A stretch of DNA of 64,000 bases from Pseudoips prasinana (taxonomy: Eukaryota > Arthropoda > Insecta > Lepidoptera > Nolidae): NCBI GenBank assembly GCA_951640165.1, contig OX621263.1, forward strand, positions 3,122,501-3,186,500, given 5' to 3'. The notes under the pieces were generated by a model that made no database searches, had not been told where the DNA came from, and was given only the letters and a program-made list of their open reading frames with translations. Below are positions 32,601 to 44,600 of this stretch, piece after piece; position 1 is the stretch's first letter; each line of letters begins with the position of its first letter. The position numbers and the translations under genes were made by a program.

Positions 32601-35600
32601 TATACGGTATTATACAAATATACCTATAGGTACCTTCATATTACAGATCAATTGCACCTCTATTCCTACATTAATAAGATTAGATAACTCTTTATGAGAA
32701 CCAAGTAAATAAAAATACAAGAAACAAGGATGGATCACAAAATTGTAAAAATGGCGGCCTTAACACTAAATGTCTCTCTTCCAGACAACCTTCTGTTGCA
32801 ACGCCTGTAGGCGTGGTTGGTAGATACACTGCCTTTCACGCCGCAGGTCGTGGGTTCGATTCACATCCCACAGATATTTGTGTGCATGAACATGTCTGTT
32901 TGTCCTGAGTCTGGGTGTAAATTATCTATATAAGTATGTATTTACAAAAGCAAAATATCTGGTTTCATAGTACAAGATCGGCTTAGTTTGGGATCAGATG
33001 GCCGTGTGTGAATAATGTTAGGATATTATCTATATAGGTACATATAATAAAATCGTAGGGAAGTCGAAACTGTACATTGAATATTTTTTTAAAAGGATAC
33101 TTGGTGCGTGATCTACGATCGTAATCGAAGCCAAAAATATAGTTTTTAGAATTTTTGTCTGTGTGTCTGTTTGTCTGTATGTATGTCCGGGCTAAACTCA
33201 AAAAGTACTGCATGGATTTACTTCAAATTTTGCATGAATATTACTAAGAGGTCGGGTCAACATATAGGCTACATATTATCACGCTATCATCTACGGGGGA
33301 GGAGCTGTGATAATTTATAAAGTTTAACGCGGGTAAAACCGCGGGGCACAGCTAGTTATATTATATTACCCAACTAGCTCTGCCCCGCGGTTACACCCGC
33401 GTTAAACTTTATAAATTATAGCCTATATGTTATCCTGATGTATAAGCTATATTATTGTAAAGTTTCATTAAAATCCATTCGGTAGTCTTTACGTGAAAGA
33501 GTAACAAACATCCATCCATACTTACAAACTTTCGCATGTATAATATTAGTAAGATAATATGCTTCTAACTAATATAACACTCTTCTTTTTGTCTCGAGGG
33601 TTAAACCGCAACAAAGGCAATAGGTACTATAAAGGAATAGTTGTTTAAAGAGCCTTGATATAAGAAAGGAATTATTTATGTAACGTTATAGTCGTGACTT
33701 TAACACGCATATTATACAGGGTGCAATCGTTAAATGTGTCCAGGCATTATCCTCTGTTTTAATGACATAACTAAATGATAAAAATCAAAACGAACAATAC
33801 ACTAACACAATGCGTAAATAAGATACATTTTTATTTATTACTAGCTGTGCCCGCGACTTCGTCCGCGTGTTAATTAGTTTATTTCGTTTTTTTTTAGTTT
33901 GTTTTGTAAAATAAAAGACTTTTACTAAAATAAAAGTAGCCTAAGTTACTCCTTATTACATCAGCTACCTGCCAATAAAAGTCCCTTCAAAATCGGTCGA
34001 GCGATTTCAGAGATTAGCCGGAACAAACAGACAGACAGACAGACAAAAATTTTTAAAAATGTTATTTTGGTGTATGTACCGTATATATATTCATATTTAT
34101 GTAGAAAAAACCGGTTATTTCTATATTACAAACAGACACTCTAATTTTATTTATTTGTATAGACTATTGATGTAAAAAAAAAATTTAGTTAAAAAAAGCT
34201 CCACGCTTGTTGATAATTGCCGAACAAAAGAAACAATATCAGTGTTTGCGTAATATAGTATCAATATTATTACATTAAAGAAAACACCACTTTATGTGTA
34301 ATATCTGTTATACAATAATACATTACATGAAACCTACTTTTATAATCTTTTAGGTTATCTTCGAAGTTTTGCTTATTTTGTAAACTTAGCACATTTTTAC
34401 AGTAGTTACTTCGTTACGTTGTCTGTTTTTTAAGTGGCAATATTAAGTTTATTCAGACTTCAGGGAGTTTTTGGCGCCAACGCGGAAAAAGACGCATTAG
34501 GGCATTGTTTCATTTTAACTGAAATTCAAGTTTTTATGTGTAAATATGGTGGATTTTTAGACATAACATCTTCGACAACGTACACAAGTGGAGGAAAGTG
34601 CGATATTGCCGTGAATTGCGATTTTCTGTGTTGAATCTAAAACTCCATATTAGCCTCTAGTAAAGTCTCCACTGCTTTACTGGGGTACGACAAGGACTAC
34701 GTATGACCTGACTATGACGGACTTTACTTGTCATGAGGAAATAAATGAAATAAAAATATATTTTACGGAAGGCTCATAAGGCCGAAGAAGCCAGAGCCGT
34801 AAAACGGAATTATAAAAAAAAACAGACTTCAGGGTGGAGCACAATAATCATGAACAAAGATCTTGCAAGGGTCGCGGGAAGGCACTGGATTCGGGCAGCG
34901 CAAGACCAGCCACTATGGACTTACTTGGGGATGTCTTAGTCTGGCTAGTATTTTGGGTAACATGATCAAATAAGGCAAGAAATTATACAATAGAGTATAA
35001 TACAAAACTCTTAATTGTACACCAGAAATAACAAATGAATTACTAAAAAAGTTATTATAAATCATGTACAAAGGGGGGCTTAAAGCTAGCTGCAATTTCT
35101 ACTCTACAGTGCTAGTATGTAGTGTACCGGTAATTATTCACTGTACATTAACAAATATTTTGTTGTTTCTTGAAGTGATTGTGTCTTTTTGAGAAAAAAA
35201 AAAAAACAGGATGAAAAATAATGAAAAATTGATGCTATAAAAGTGTGAAAATCGGAATGTCTTTTTATAAAGCCTATCTTTCACTGAAGCCCACTTCCTC
35301 CCTTCTACATTTGCTGTGCCTGACAGGATCCATAATCATTGACGGAAGGAAACACCTAGAATATGTAGATAGATAGATAGAATTCATACCTTAATATAGA
35401 CAGAACCATTCAGACAATATGTCGTAAAATATAAATTTCAATAATTAAACCTAAACATAGTCTCTTTGATATAAGCTAGCTAAATATCACTACCATTTTA
35501 AAATAAATTGTATAAATGTTTTAACAATCCGTGTACCTAAATATATATACTAAGTAACTAGAAATAATAACTGTATTACTACAAACATGTTCTGACTATT

Positions 35601-38600
35601 TACAAGCGCTTTTTTAAAGTCTGCTTGAATAAAAACCTTTTTTATTTTATTTCATTTATTTATTTTAAATACTCTTTAGTGTACACACTCAAACAGAAAT
35701 AAAATATATTGGATATAAAGAACATAATGTACAACGGGCGGTCTTATCGCCTATCTCTTCCAGACAACCTTTGGATAGATTGGAACTGTAAGTAAAGTAA
35801 ACAGTAGCAGGAGTGCAACAAATAAATTATACTAAGGAACTGTGATAAATATGTAGGTAGGTGTATATAAATATATTAAGTATTGTGTGCCGGTCGTCTC
35901 CCCAATCAGAAGCTTCTCATCGTTTAATTAACTCCTGTTGATCCACTTCACTATTACACCCTGTATACGAGTTAAAATAGAGGATGGTAGAACACAAACC
36001 TATTAATTTCGATTTGTAAGGTAATTGTTATTTAGGCGAAGATGTCGAGGTTACACTCTTAACTCACGAAACAACATTCATGTTTGAAGTGCTGCGTATC
36101 TATACAAAATCATACCTATAACATCGAAACAGAGACGCCGGCCCTGCTGCTGTTTTAGTAGAGATCTCCAAACGTCGTAAATACACGAAGCTTATATGGT
36201 CAACTATGTTGACATGACAAGGTATCTATACATATAATAAAATTGTAGGAAAGTCAAAACTGTACATTGAATATTTTTTTTAAGGAATACTTGGGGCATG
36301 ATCTACAATCGAGATTGAAGCCAAAAATATAGATTTTAAAATTTTTGTCTGTTTGTCTGTATGTATTTCTAAAAATACATACAGGGCTAAACTCAAAAAG
36401 TACAGCATGGATTTACTTCAAATTTTGCATGAATATTACTAAGAGGTCGGGTCAACATATAGGCTACTTATTATCACCTACGGGGGAGGAGCTGTGATAA
36501 TTTATACAATTTAACTCAGGGTAAACCACGGGGCACAGCTAGTGACAAATATTTATGACAAGGTTAAGTAACTAAGCTCGCGGTCAGTCTAAAGATGACC
36601 GCCAGAGTGGTTTAATTTTTTCGGTTGTAGCCATTAAACAAGAACCGTTTAGCTATATTAAAAGCCTGATGGGCGGCTTAAACAAATTTGACACTAGGGT
36701 AACCACTGCCCATACGATAAGTAATAGGTAAGTAAAATATCTTACCTGCTAAACCAGTTAGCCGAGTTCTTGCAGTCTACTTCGGAGACGAATTGGCAGA
36801 TGAAAGTCTTCTGGTCGAAGGCTGTGTAGTTTGCGCAGAGGAAGTCATATCGAGTGCCGTACAAACAGTGGTGGTACAACTGTGGATAGATAAACATATA
36901 TGTTATATTAATAATAATAATGTCTAACGCAGAAAAAGAAAACAAATCAAAATACCTTGATCTAAGTTTTGAATATGCGCAAATTTGGAGAACCGAAAGA
37001 CCTGCGATCATACCTATTGTTATATCCACAAATGGAGTTATACCTAAATCCCTGATATCCACAAATGGAGTTATACCTAAATCGCTTGATATCTGGCTGG
37101 AGAGTTACATGCAGAAGGCTATTTTGCTGGCGAATGCCAGGATTGTGCGGAAATTTTTCTCCATGTAGCCCATATATTTTATGAGATGTATTCGTATTAA
37201 AATACCCTTATTAATATATTGTAAATAATATTGGTAATAAACATGTGATATAATAATGTCCTCCAGGCAATCTCAATGGAGACTAGCCAATTGTGCGGGA
37301 CATATTATAGTGCACAAGTGTGTGCGCAAACGGGGATCTTTGTATTCTTTTCTTCTCATGATCCGATGGGACGACTAGCGACACGACCGGTGCTCAGGTA
37401 CAGGACCGACGGCTCTACGTGCTCTTCGAGGCTCGGGGGTATAATACCGCCAACTCCCAGACTTCGGGCTGATACTGAGAAAATTTATTTCTTCTAAAAT
37501 CACTTTTTGGTTGGACCTGGGATTTGAACCCAGGAATTCGTTGTCTGCGGTTAAACACCGGTAGACTAACGAGGCAGATACGTGTTGTACTTATTAGGCT
37601 ATATTGGCAATAGATATTGGGCAGAAATGGGTCTGGTCATCATCGACTGGGTATAAACGCAGAGTCATTGACACTTTGTAGTTGGAGTGGGTTGAAGGAA
37701 ATTTATGTATTCGCCGACTAAACTGCGGTAGGCATCTTCATGGCATCCCAAGTATGGCAAGCCCGTGATAGCGGTGACAGCCCAGGTCATGCCTCTGACC
37801 CTGGTGGAAGAACACCTGTGCATGCACGCAGTATTTGCCAGGTAACAGTTTCGGCGCGCGGTCATAAACAACGACAAATTATAATAACTAAATTGAAGTT
37901 CATAATACTCGAAATAAGTATAATCTTGTTGCACTTGCTACTCATCTCCACAAAATCAGTAACTTTTTTAAGGGGCAATGTATAAGCTTCTTCAACAAAC
38001 TTCTCAATGACGTCAGAAAACTGTCAAACAACAGATTTGAAACAAAAATTAAAGCCAAATTGTGTAGCAAGGTTATAATAGGTCTTTACCTATGAAATTG
38101 CCGTTTTGTATGAAAAAATTTAAACGAATTTTTTTCATGAATTTTTTTATTTGTATTAATCGAAGTAATCACCCATGCAATCAATGCATCTTTGCCATCG
38201 CAGTGGCAGTTTATTGATGCCCTTCTTAAAGAAATCAGCTGGACGGGAGGCAACAAATTCTTCAAAGGCATTTTGTACTGCCTCTCGGGTATTGAATTTT
38301 TTTCCCGCCAAGAAGTTATCCAAATTCTGGAAAAAGTAGTAGTCTGTAGGCGCAAGGTCTGGTGAGTAGGGCGGATGACGGAGAGCTTCCAACCCCAGTT
38401 CTTGCAACTTGGAGACCGTCTGCTGTGCAGTATGAGGTCGCGCGTTGTCGTGCAGGAGCAGCGGAGACGAGCGATTGACCAATGCTGGTTGGAGATGCGC
38501 CAGCTTCTCCATCATTGTGCTCAGTTCTTTGTGAAGAACTGAGCACAATGATGGCTTCTTCACAGCTTCTTACCAAACGGGGTGAGCATTACTGCAGATG

Positions 38601-41600
38601 TGTACTGTGGTACACATCTGCAGTAATGCTCACCCCGTTTGGTAAGAAGCTGTGATGAATCACACCGGCGCTAGACCACCAAACAGTGACCATCACTTTT
38701 CTAGGGGTAAGTTTTCGTTTAGGGCATTGTTTAGGTGCTGAACCAGGATCCAACCAACTTGCTGAGCGCTTGCGGTTATCAAACAGAATCCATTTTTCAT
38801 CGCAGGTAACAATGCGGTTCAAAATTCCTTCATTTGTGTGTCTGTTGAGCAGTGCAAGGCACGTCTCGACGCGTACTTCGCGCTGGCGATCATTGAGTTC
38901 GTGGGGCACCCATTTGTCAAGCTTTTTTACCTTGCCAATTTGACGCAAATGGACCAATATTGTTTTGACGCTAACGTCGAAAGCTGCTGCTAATTCAGCC
39001 GTAGATTGTGTATCATCAGCTTCCACAACCGCCTTTAATTCGTCATTGTCGACCAAAGTCTTCGGACGACCGCGAGGTTCATTTTTCAGGTCGAAATTTC
39101 CAGAACGGAAGCGAGCAAACCAATAACAGGTGGTGCGTTGGTTTGTAGTGTTAGCTCCGTAAACGTCGTTGATGTTGCGTGCCGCTTGTGCCGCGTTGCT
39201 GCCACGACGGTACTCATATTCCATAATTACTCGAATTTTTAACGTATCCATGATGACGAAAAAGATTGAAATGCGATGAAAATGTAACACTAATCAATAA
39301 AGAAATGACTACTTTTGGAAAAAAGAATCCATGTTTTTAAAATAAAATTAATTTGAAATTAGAATTCTTAGCCAAACAAAAATTATTTTGATTTGAAATG
39401 GCCAGTAGTGCAGAACGGCAATTTCATAGGTAAAGACCTAATATTACAAAGAAATCTGAATATGTAAATGATAAAACTGCTTGGGAATGAGTAGATTTAA
39501 TTCAAAGCTTTTAGATAATACATAAATTTGTATTAGATGTTAAGTTATTATTTTAAAAAAGGAGCTGCCACGTCAATCACTGGACGTAAGAAAAAAAATT
39601 GTTACGAGTAAAAAAAATGTTAATTTTTACTGAAAAAAAAAATATATATGACTATGACTTACTTGACACTTATGGGCCACTGATGCGTAGAATCCATCAT
39701 GAAGACCATCGCACTTAAAATCTATGGTCTCTGGCTTAGGGACCGTCTCATAGAAAGGGTAATCTGACAGATTGAACCCGTTCAATTCTCTTGGCAAGTT
39801 GGGGTCGTGCACGTAGTCTATCTGGGGTATTCCTGTGTATTTGGAGCTAGAGTTTGTTGATTCGTCTCCTTCCTCTGCAGTGTCAGTCTGAAAAGAGAGG
39901 TACTAATTAGTAGGATTAAAGAATAAACGAATTAGGATGCTGGGCATCCACGGTACTGTAGCGCATCCGGCATGACCGTGGAAGCACGAGGATGGCTTTA
40001 ATGCTATAATGCAAAAGCGAGTAGCCTCTATGCTAGAGTTCGCGCCAATACTAACAGCGTCCTCAATATGATAGCCAATAAGGTTGATTGTCCTTATATC
40101 TATACATATAATAAAATCGTAGGAAAGTCAAAACTGTACATTGAATATTTTTTTTAAAGGATACTTGGGGCGTCATCTACAATCGATATCGAAGGCAAAA
40201 GTAGTTTTTAGAATTTTTGTCTGTTTGTCTGTATGTATGTGCGGGCTAAACTCAAAAAGTACGGCATGGATTTACTTTAAATTTTGCATTAATAATAATT
40301 AACTCAGAAGTCGGGTCAACATATAGGCTATATATTATCACGCTGTCACCTACGGGGGGGGGGGGGGGGGGGGAGCTGTGATAATTTATAAAGTTTAACG
40401 TGGTTTAAACCGCGGGGCACAGCTAGTAAATAATAAAATACTCACGCAATATAAGGGACAATCAATCAAAATTGGTTAAAAACAGTTTTTTATGCCTTTG
40501 TATTTTTAAAAGATTTATTGTGTATATTATAGTTCATTTATTTTATTATATTTTATTTTAATTACTTTATTTAATTATAACCAGGTAATATTAGTTTCGA
40601 GTCTTTGTAACCTTTAAATGAAAAATAAATTATTATATATAAATGACCAACGGGGACATGATTCTTCGGCTCGAAGGACCATAATTAGGTGATTCTATTT
40701 AACATTACATTTACAGTTGCTTTAGCCAAATATAACTAGAAACTAAGTACCCGTGCCAAAGGACAGTCCCTATGGGATTAGAACCTCGACTCTAGGCGGT
40801 TATTGACGTGGGATTAAATGAAAAGGCTGTGTGGTGAGGACATCGGAACTAGTCCCTCACTCTTACCCACCACTGCAACTCCTGTAAGCCAGGATCAACA
40901 GTGGCACACAATGAAATGACACTGAGCGGTGAAGCTCAGGCATGTCCCGGGGAATCGCTTTAACTGTCTTGGATCCCGCAACGAATTTAATCAGAAACAG
41001 AAAAAAGGAGGAGTTAGAAAATGAATAGTTCCACTTCCCTCCAGAGCAAAGCGGGAGACAGAATGATGTAAAGAGGCTATAGCCTCATAAAATGAGAGAT
41101 TTGCAACTAGAGAAGCCAGCTGCAAAAGCACCGAGGATCAATTTAAGGGTCCTAAGTGAGCTGTTATATTTGATTCCAATAGTAGGTATGGCAAAAACGC
41201 TTAAACGCACGGAAGTTGTTCCTTGTTGCTACAAGATCCGTATAATAAACTACTCCAGATATTGGTTGCAAGCTGTTTAACATAATATCACGCTGATTTT
41301 GCCAGAGATCACACTCCCACAGGATGTGGTGAGCAGTTTGTTCATATTCGTTACTGGAAGTTGAGCACAGACAGATTGGTGAAGATACTAATTTGAAACT
41401 ATACAATTTACTTTTAAAATTGCCGTGTCCGGTAAGAAATTGTGCAACACAATGGTCTATGATTAGCCAAGTTTTATTTAACCGTTCGCGTACGTCCAAA
41501 GAACTGGTGCAGATGGCGACCCTTGGTTGACGTATTCCATCTACATTTCCATTCATTTAGTAGTTCGTTATTTAAGTCAGCTATTAGCATAAATAGCCTG

Positions 41601-44600
41601 GTTATTTTCGTACGGTCGTGTAATGATAAGAAATCATTATCTAAATTATCGCGCGTAGAATAATACATTGCTGCTCGTCTTTGAACTTCAAGATCAACCG
41701 GAATTACACCCGCTAGGACAGGTAGGGCCTCTGTGCTCACTGTTCTATAGGCTTTACATAGAAATATCAACGCCAACCTCTGGCTTTGTAGTAATTTACG
41801 GCGAGCAGCTCCGATGGTAGCCCTATCAGCCCACACAGGCGAGCCGTAGCATATACACCCAAGATAGGTTGCCCCGTAAATGATTTTAAGAGTATTAAAA
41901 GAGAGGCCCCAGGTTGCTGTCGATATCCTTGTAAGTGCAAAAAAGTTTCGCTTACCTTTTTCCCCAACTGATTTAATATGTTCTATAAACGAGAAATTCT
42001 TTTCTAAATTAAACCCAAATAACAGGTTGATATCTTGCGTTTTACAGTAACATTATTAAGTTTTACGCCCGGGGGGGATTTTAGTTCACCTTTAAGAAAG
42101 AGTTGGTAGGTTTTATGAGGAGCAAATGTAAGGCGATTTCTTTTGGTGAGGACAGTAAATATAAGAATATCATTACCCCATCTCATTTCGGGGGAGCATA
42201 GAAGTCAACCCGAGGGAATTTCTAACAGAAGACGGGCACCATCATCTTTCTGAGTACGTACTATGACCATCATACTGCGATCGCCAACCCGTCTGCCAAG
42301 CGATTATGGCATATCCCTGCAATATTATTCTTGGGGGAGACTTGTTGATGATGATGAATGAGAAGGTCGGATATTTTAGGGACGTTGCTTGCAACTGTTG
42401 TTTTACGTTTATACGCGAAGGCGTGGGTCTCGCGGATGATGATTACAGGGGGATTTTATTGCGACATGGTACAAGGGGTCATGGAGGACGCTGGTAATCG
42501 TAACGCATTCGTACCTCGGCCAGCGAGTACGATATATAGGTTTCAGGATTAGGTGGTGGTGAAGAGATCTCGGTGCCAAATGGGTCGTTCAAACGTATTT
42601 AGTTAGTTATGTTAGTCTCTCACGACATTACGTTTAAACTTGGCAATACTTTCTTATAGTATAGACAGTGGCTACCCTGCTGTCAGAGTTGTTCAAGCCG
42701 TCTGGGTGGTTTTAACAATTAAGTTACTTAATTATTATTTCTTCGTCGTACTGCCGGGTTGCTGGAAACTGCTGGATGCGAATAGCGCAAGTCCGGCAAT
42801 TGTGGAGATCTTTGGGGGAGGCCTTTGTCCAGCAGTGGACGTCTTTCGGCTGATATGATGATGATGATATATATTTTTAAGACGGGTGTAGTCTAGCACT
42901 AGGTTTATGAATCCCTGTGTATCATCGGATATCTCTGTGTCGCGGGGTACTTTACAAACATATAATTGACGTACTCAAAGTACACCCAGACTCAGGACGG
43001 GAACACCCAAATACTCCGAAATACTTTATTCCGAATTTCGATGTTTCGATTTTCAAAAGTCCGAATTTCATAATACCTATTTATTGTAATGTCTATTACA
43101 GAAACAATGCTTGCTGCATGTTTCATGCCTGCTACCTTGCTGCATGCTTGTTGCATGCTGCATGCCCGCTTACATGTTGCATGCCTGCCTGCTAGCATGT
43201 TGCATGCAGGCGCCGAGTGCCAGATCCCCTCTATTGTTGGTGAATCATTTGGGTTAGGTTAGGTTGGAATGTGACCGGGGAAACAAAATATTTTTATTCG
43301 TATTGTTGATCTTTCGAATCAACGAATTAAGTCGGACTTTTTTTTATTCGATCTATTGAAGCTCGGTATTTTGAGAATAGTAATTTAAAACTTTAGGAAT
43401 GTTGAAAATCAAAAATAAATCGAAATTTTTAACCATTCGGCATTATGAAAATCGGTATTTTGGAATTCGTATTTGTGACTGTCGGAAATAAGTTTTTCAT
43501 ATTAATGTAGTGTACCCCTCATCACAACTATTTATGGGTCCCACAAATAGTTGTCCTGCGCGGGAACCGAAACCCCGGGCTACTAAGTGGCGTAGTGACT
43601 TTCTTAACCGCTGCGCCACATATGCAGTATTAAAGATGTCAAAATTAAGCTGTTTGTAATGTTCATTAAGACTATTGCTACTACTGTTTTTTGTTTTAAA
43701 TATCATAGTGTCACAATTACTTTAAACAAAGCGGATATAACATATAAATGCTTCGTTTAACCTCAAGCCTTCAAGGCCGGTAACTTTTTAATTTCCACCT
43801 AGTCCTCATATATCACATGCTTAAGATTAAGTTACGTCAAGTTTTTAATATTTGGCGTAATTTCTATGTTATGTATGTAAATATTATATTATGCACATTT
43901 AATATTTCGGGAAATAGCTAAACGTTTGATCGACGCTTCCCATGATCAGAGGGCTGGTCTATTCTGGGGTCAGAGGATCAGCATTGCCACCAAGCGTGGC
44001 AATGCGGCCAGCCTTCTGAGCACTTTTCCCATAAGCGATGCGGAGGGATTATTGGACGCCTTTTAGGGTAAATAGTGTATATGTAGTTTATCTATGTTAA
44101 TTAGTGTATTTTAAATTTAAATTATTGTAATAATCGTACTAGTTATATATTCCTTTCAAACTCCCAGTTTTAACTCACAGAATTTTGGTAATTTTTATAT
44201 GTTGTCTACAGATATAATTGGACCTCAGATTTAACAGTGTTATAAGAAAATGATATTATTAATTTGTTATTAGTCTGTAGTCTGTTTATGTACCTATGAA
44301 ATAAAATAAAGAAATTAAATTTAATAGTTGAGAAGTACTCCATAGACCTAAATATAATAACACTGTAAGATAATGTAATAATTTTAACATAATATTATTT
44401 TATCTTGATCCCACGGTCAAATAGTCTATACTGTTTTGTGGGATACAGTTCTAGTTATTAAGATTACCTTGCAACTTAAATAAATAATTATAATACAATA
44501 ACTTAATACAAGCTAGCTAAATATCACTACCATTATAAAATAAATTGTAAAAATGTTTTAATACTCCGTGTACCTAAATATCTGTAAATGAAATTATAAG

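Larger units (their letters stand above)
38156..39252 (-). pseudogene. mariner (DD34D-type) transposase, disrupted
   Basis: The likely ATG is at 39,252 (MDTLKIRVIMEYEYRRGSN...). An HTH region (NAAQAARNINDVYG) is followed by RGRPKTLVDNDEL and the core: Asp in VTCDEKWILFDN, Asp in LLHDNARPHTA, and Asp in YSPDLAPTDYYFF, giving a DD34D-type spacing. The protein would move the element at TA sites. The frame stops after ADVYH because an inserted segment made of inverted copies of both flanks intervenes; the correct residues (KELSTMMEKLAHLQ) resume after it. Apart from this lesion the coding sequence looks almost intact. Confidence 0.88.
38081..39438 (-). mobile_element. mariner transposon with a disrupted transposase
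   Basis: Ends GGTCTTTACCTATGAAATTGCC and its complement (TIRs of about 26 bp), TA on both sides (38,079-38,080 and 39,439-39,440), 1,358 bp. The gene is split by a double fold-back insertion at about 38,534-38,609. Confidence 0.9.
37905..39640 (+). mobile_element. CR1-like LINE 3' fragment, split by a mariner
   Basis: Bases 37,905-38,080 encode a decayed RT C-terminus (THLHKISNFF..GQCISFFNKL-ND.R.LS...F..KIKAKLCS, over two frames), and 39,441-39,640 continue the 3' UTR (ttctgaatatgtaaatgataaaactgcttgggaat...gagctgccacgtc). The same sequence runs uninterrupted at 50,760-51,040 and 55,190-55,680, so the mariner is an insertion. Confidence 0.65.

Noticed and set aside
34434..34634. 66-codon plus-strand frame
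   Set aside because: Short, with no domain, splice signals or similarity to other parts of the window.
43250..43272. Telomere-like (TTAGG) words, 'gggttaggttaggttgg'
   Set aside because: Only two units. This word pair is frequent in insect DNA and does not support an interstitial telomere.
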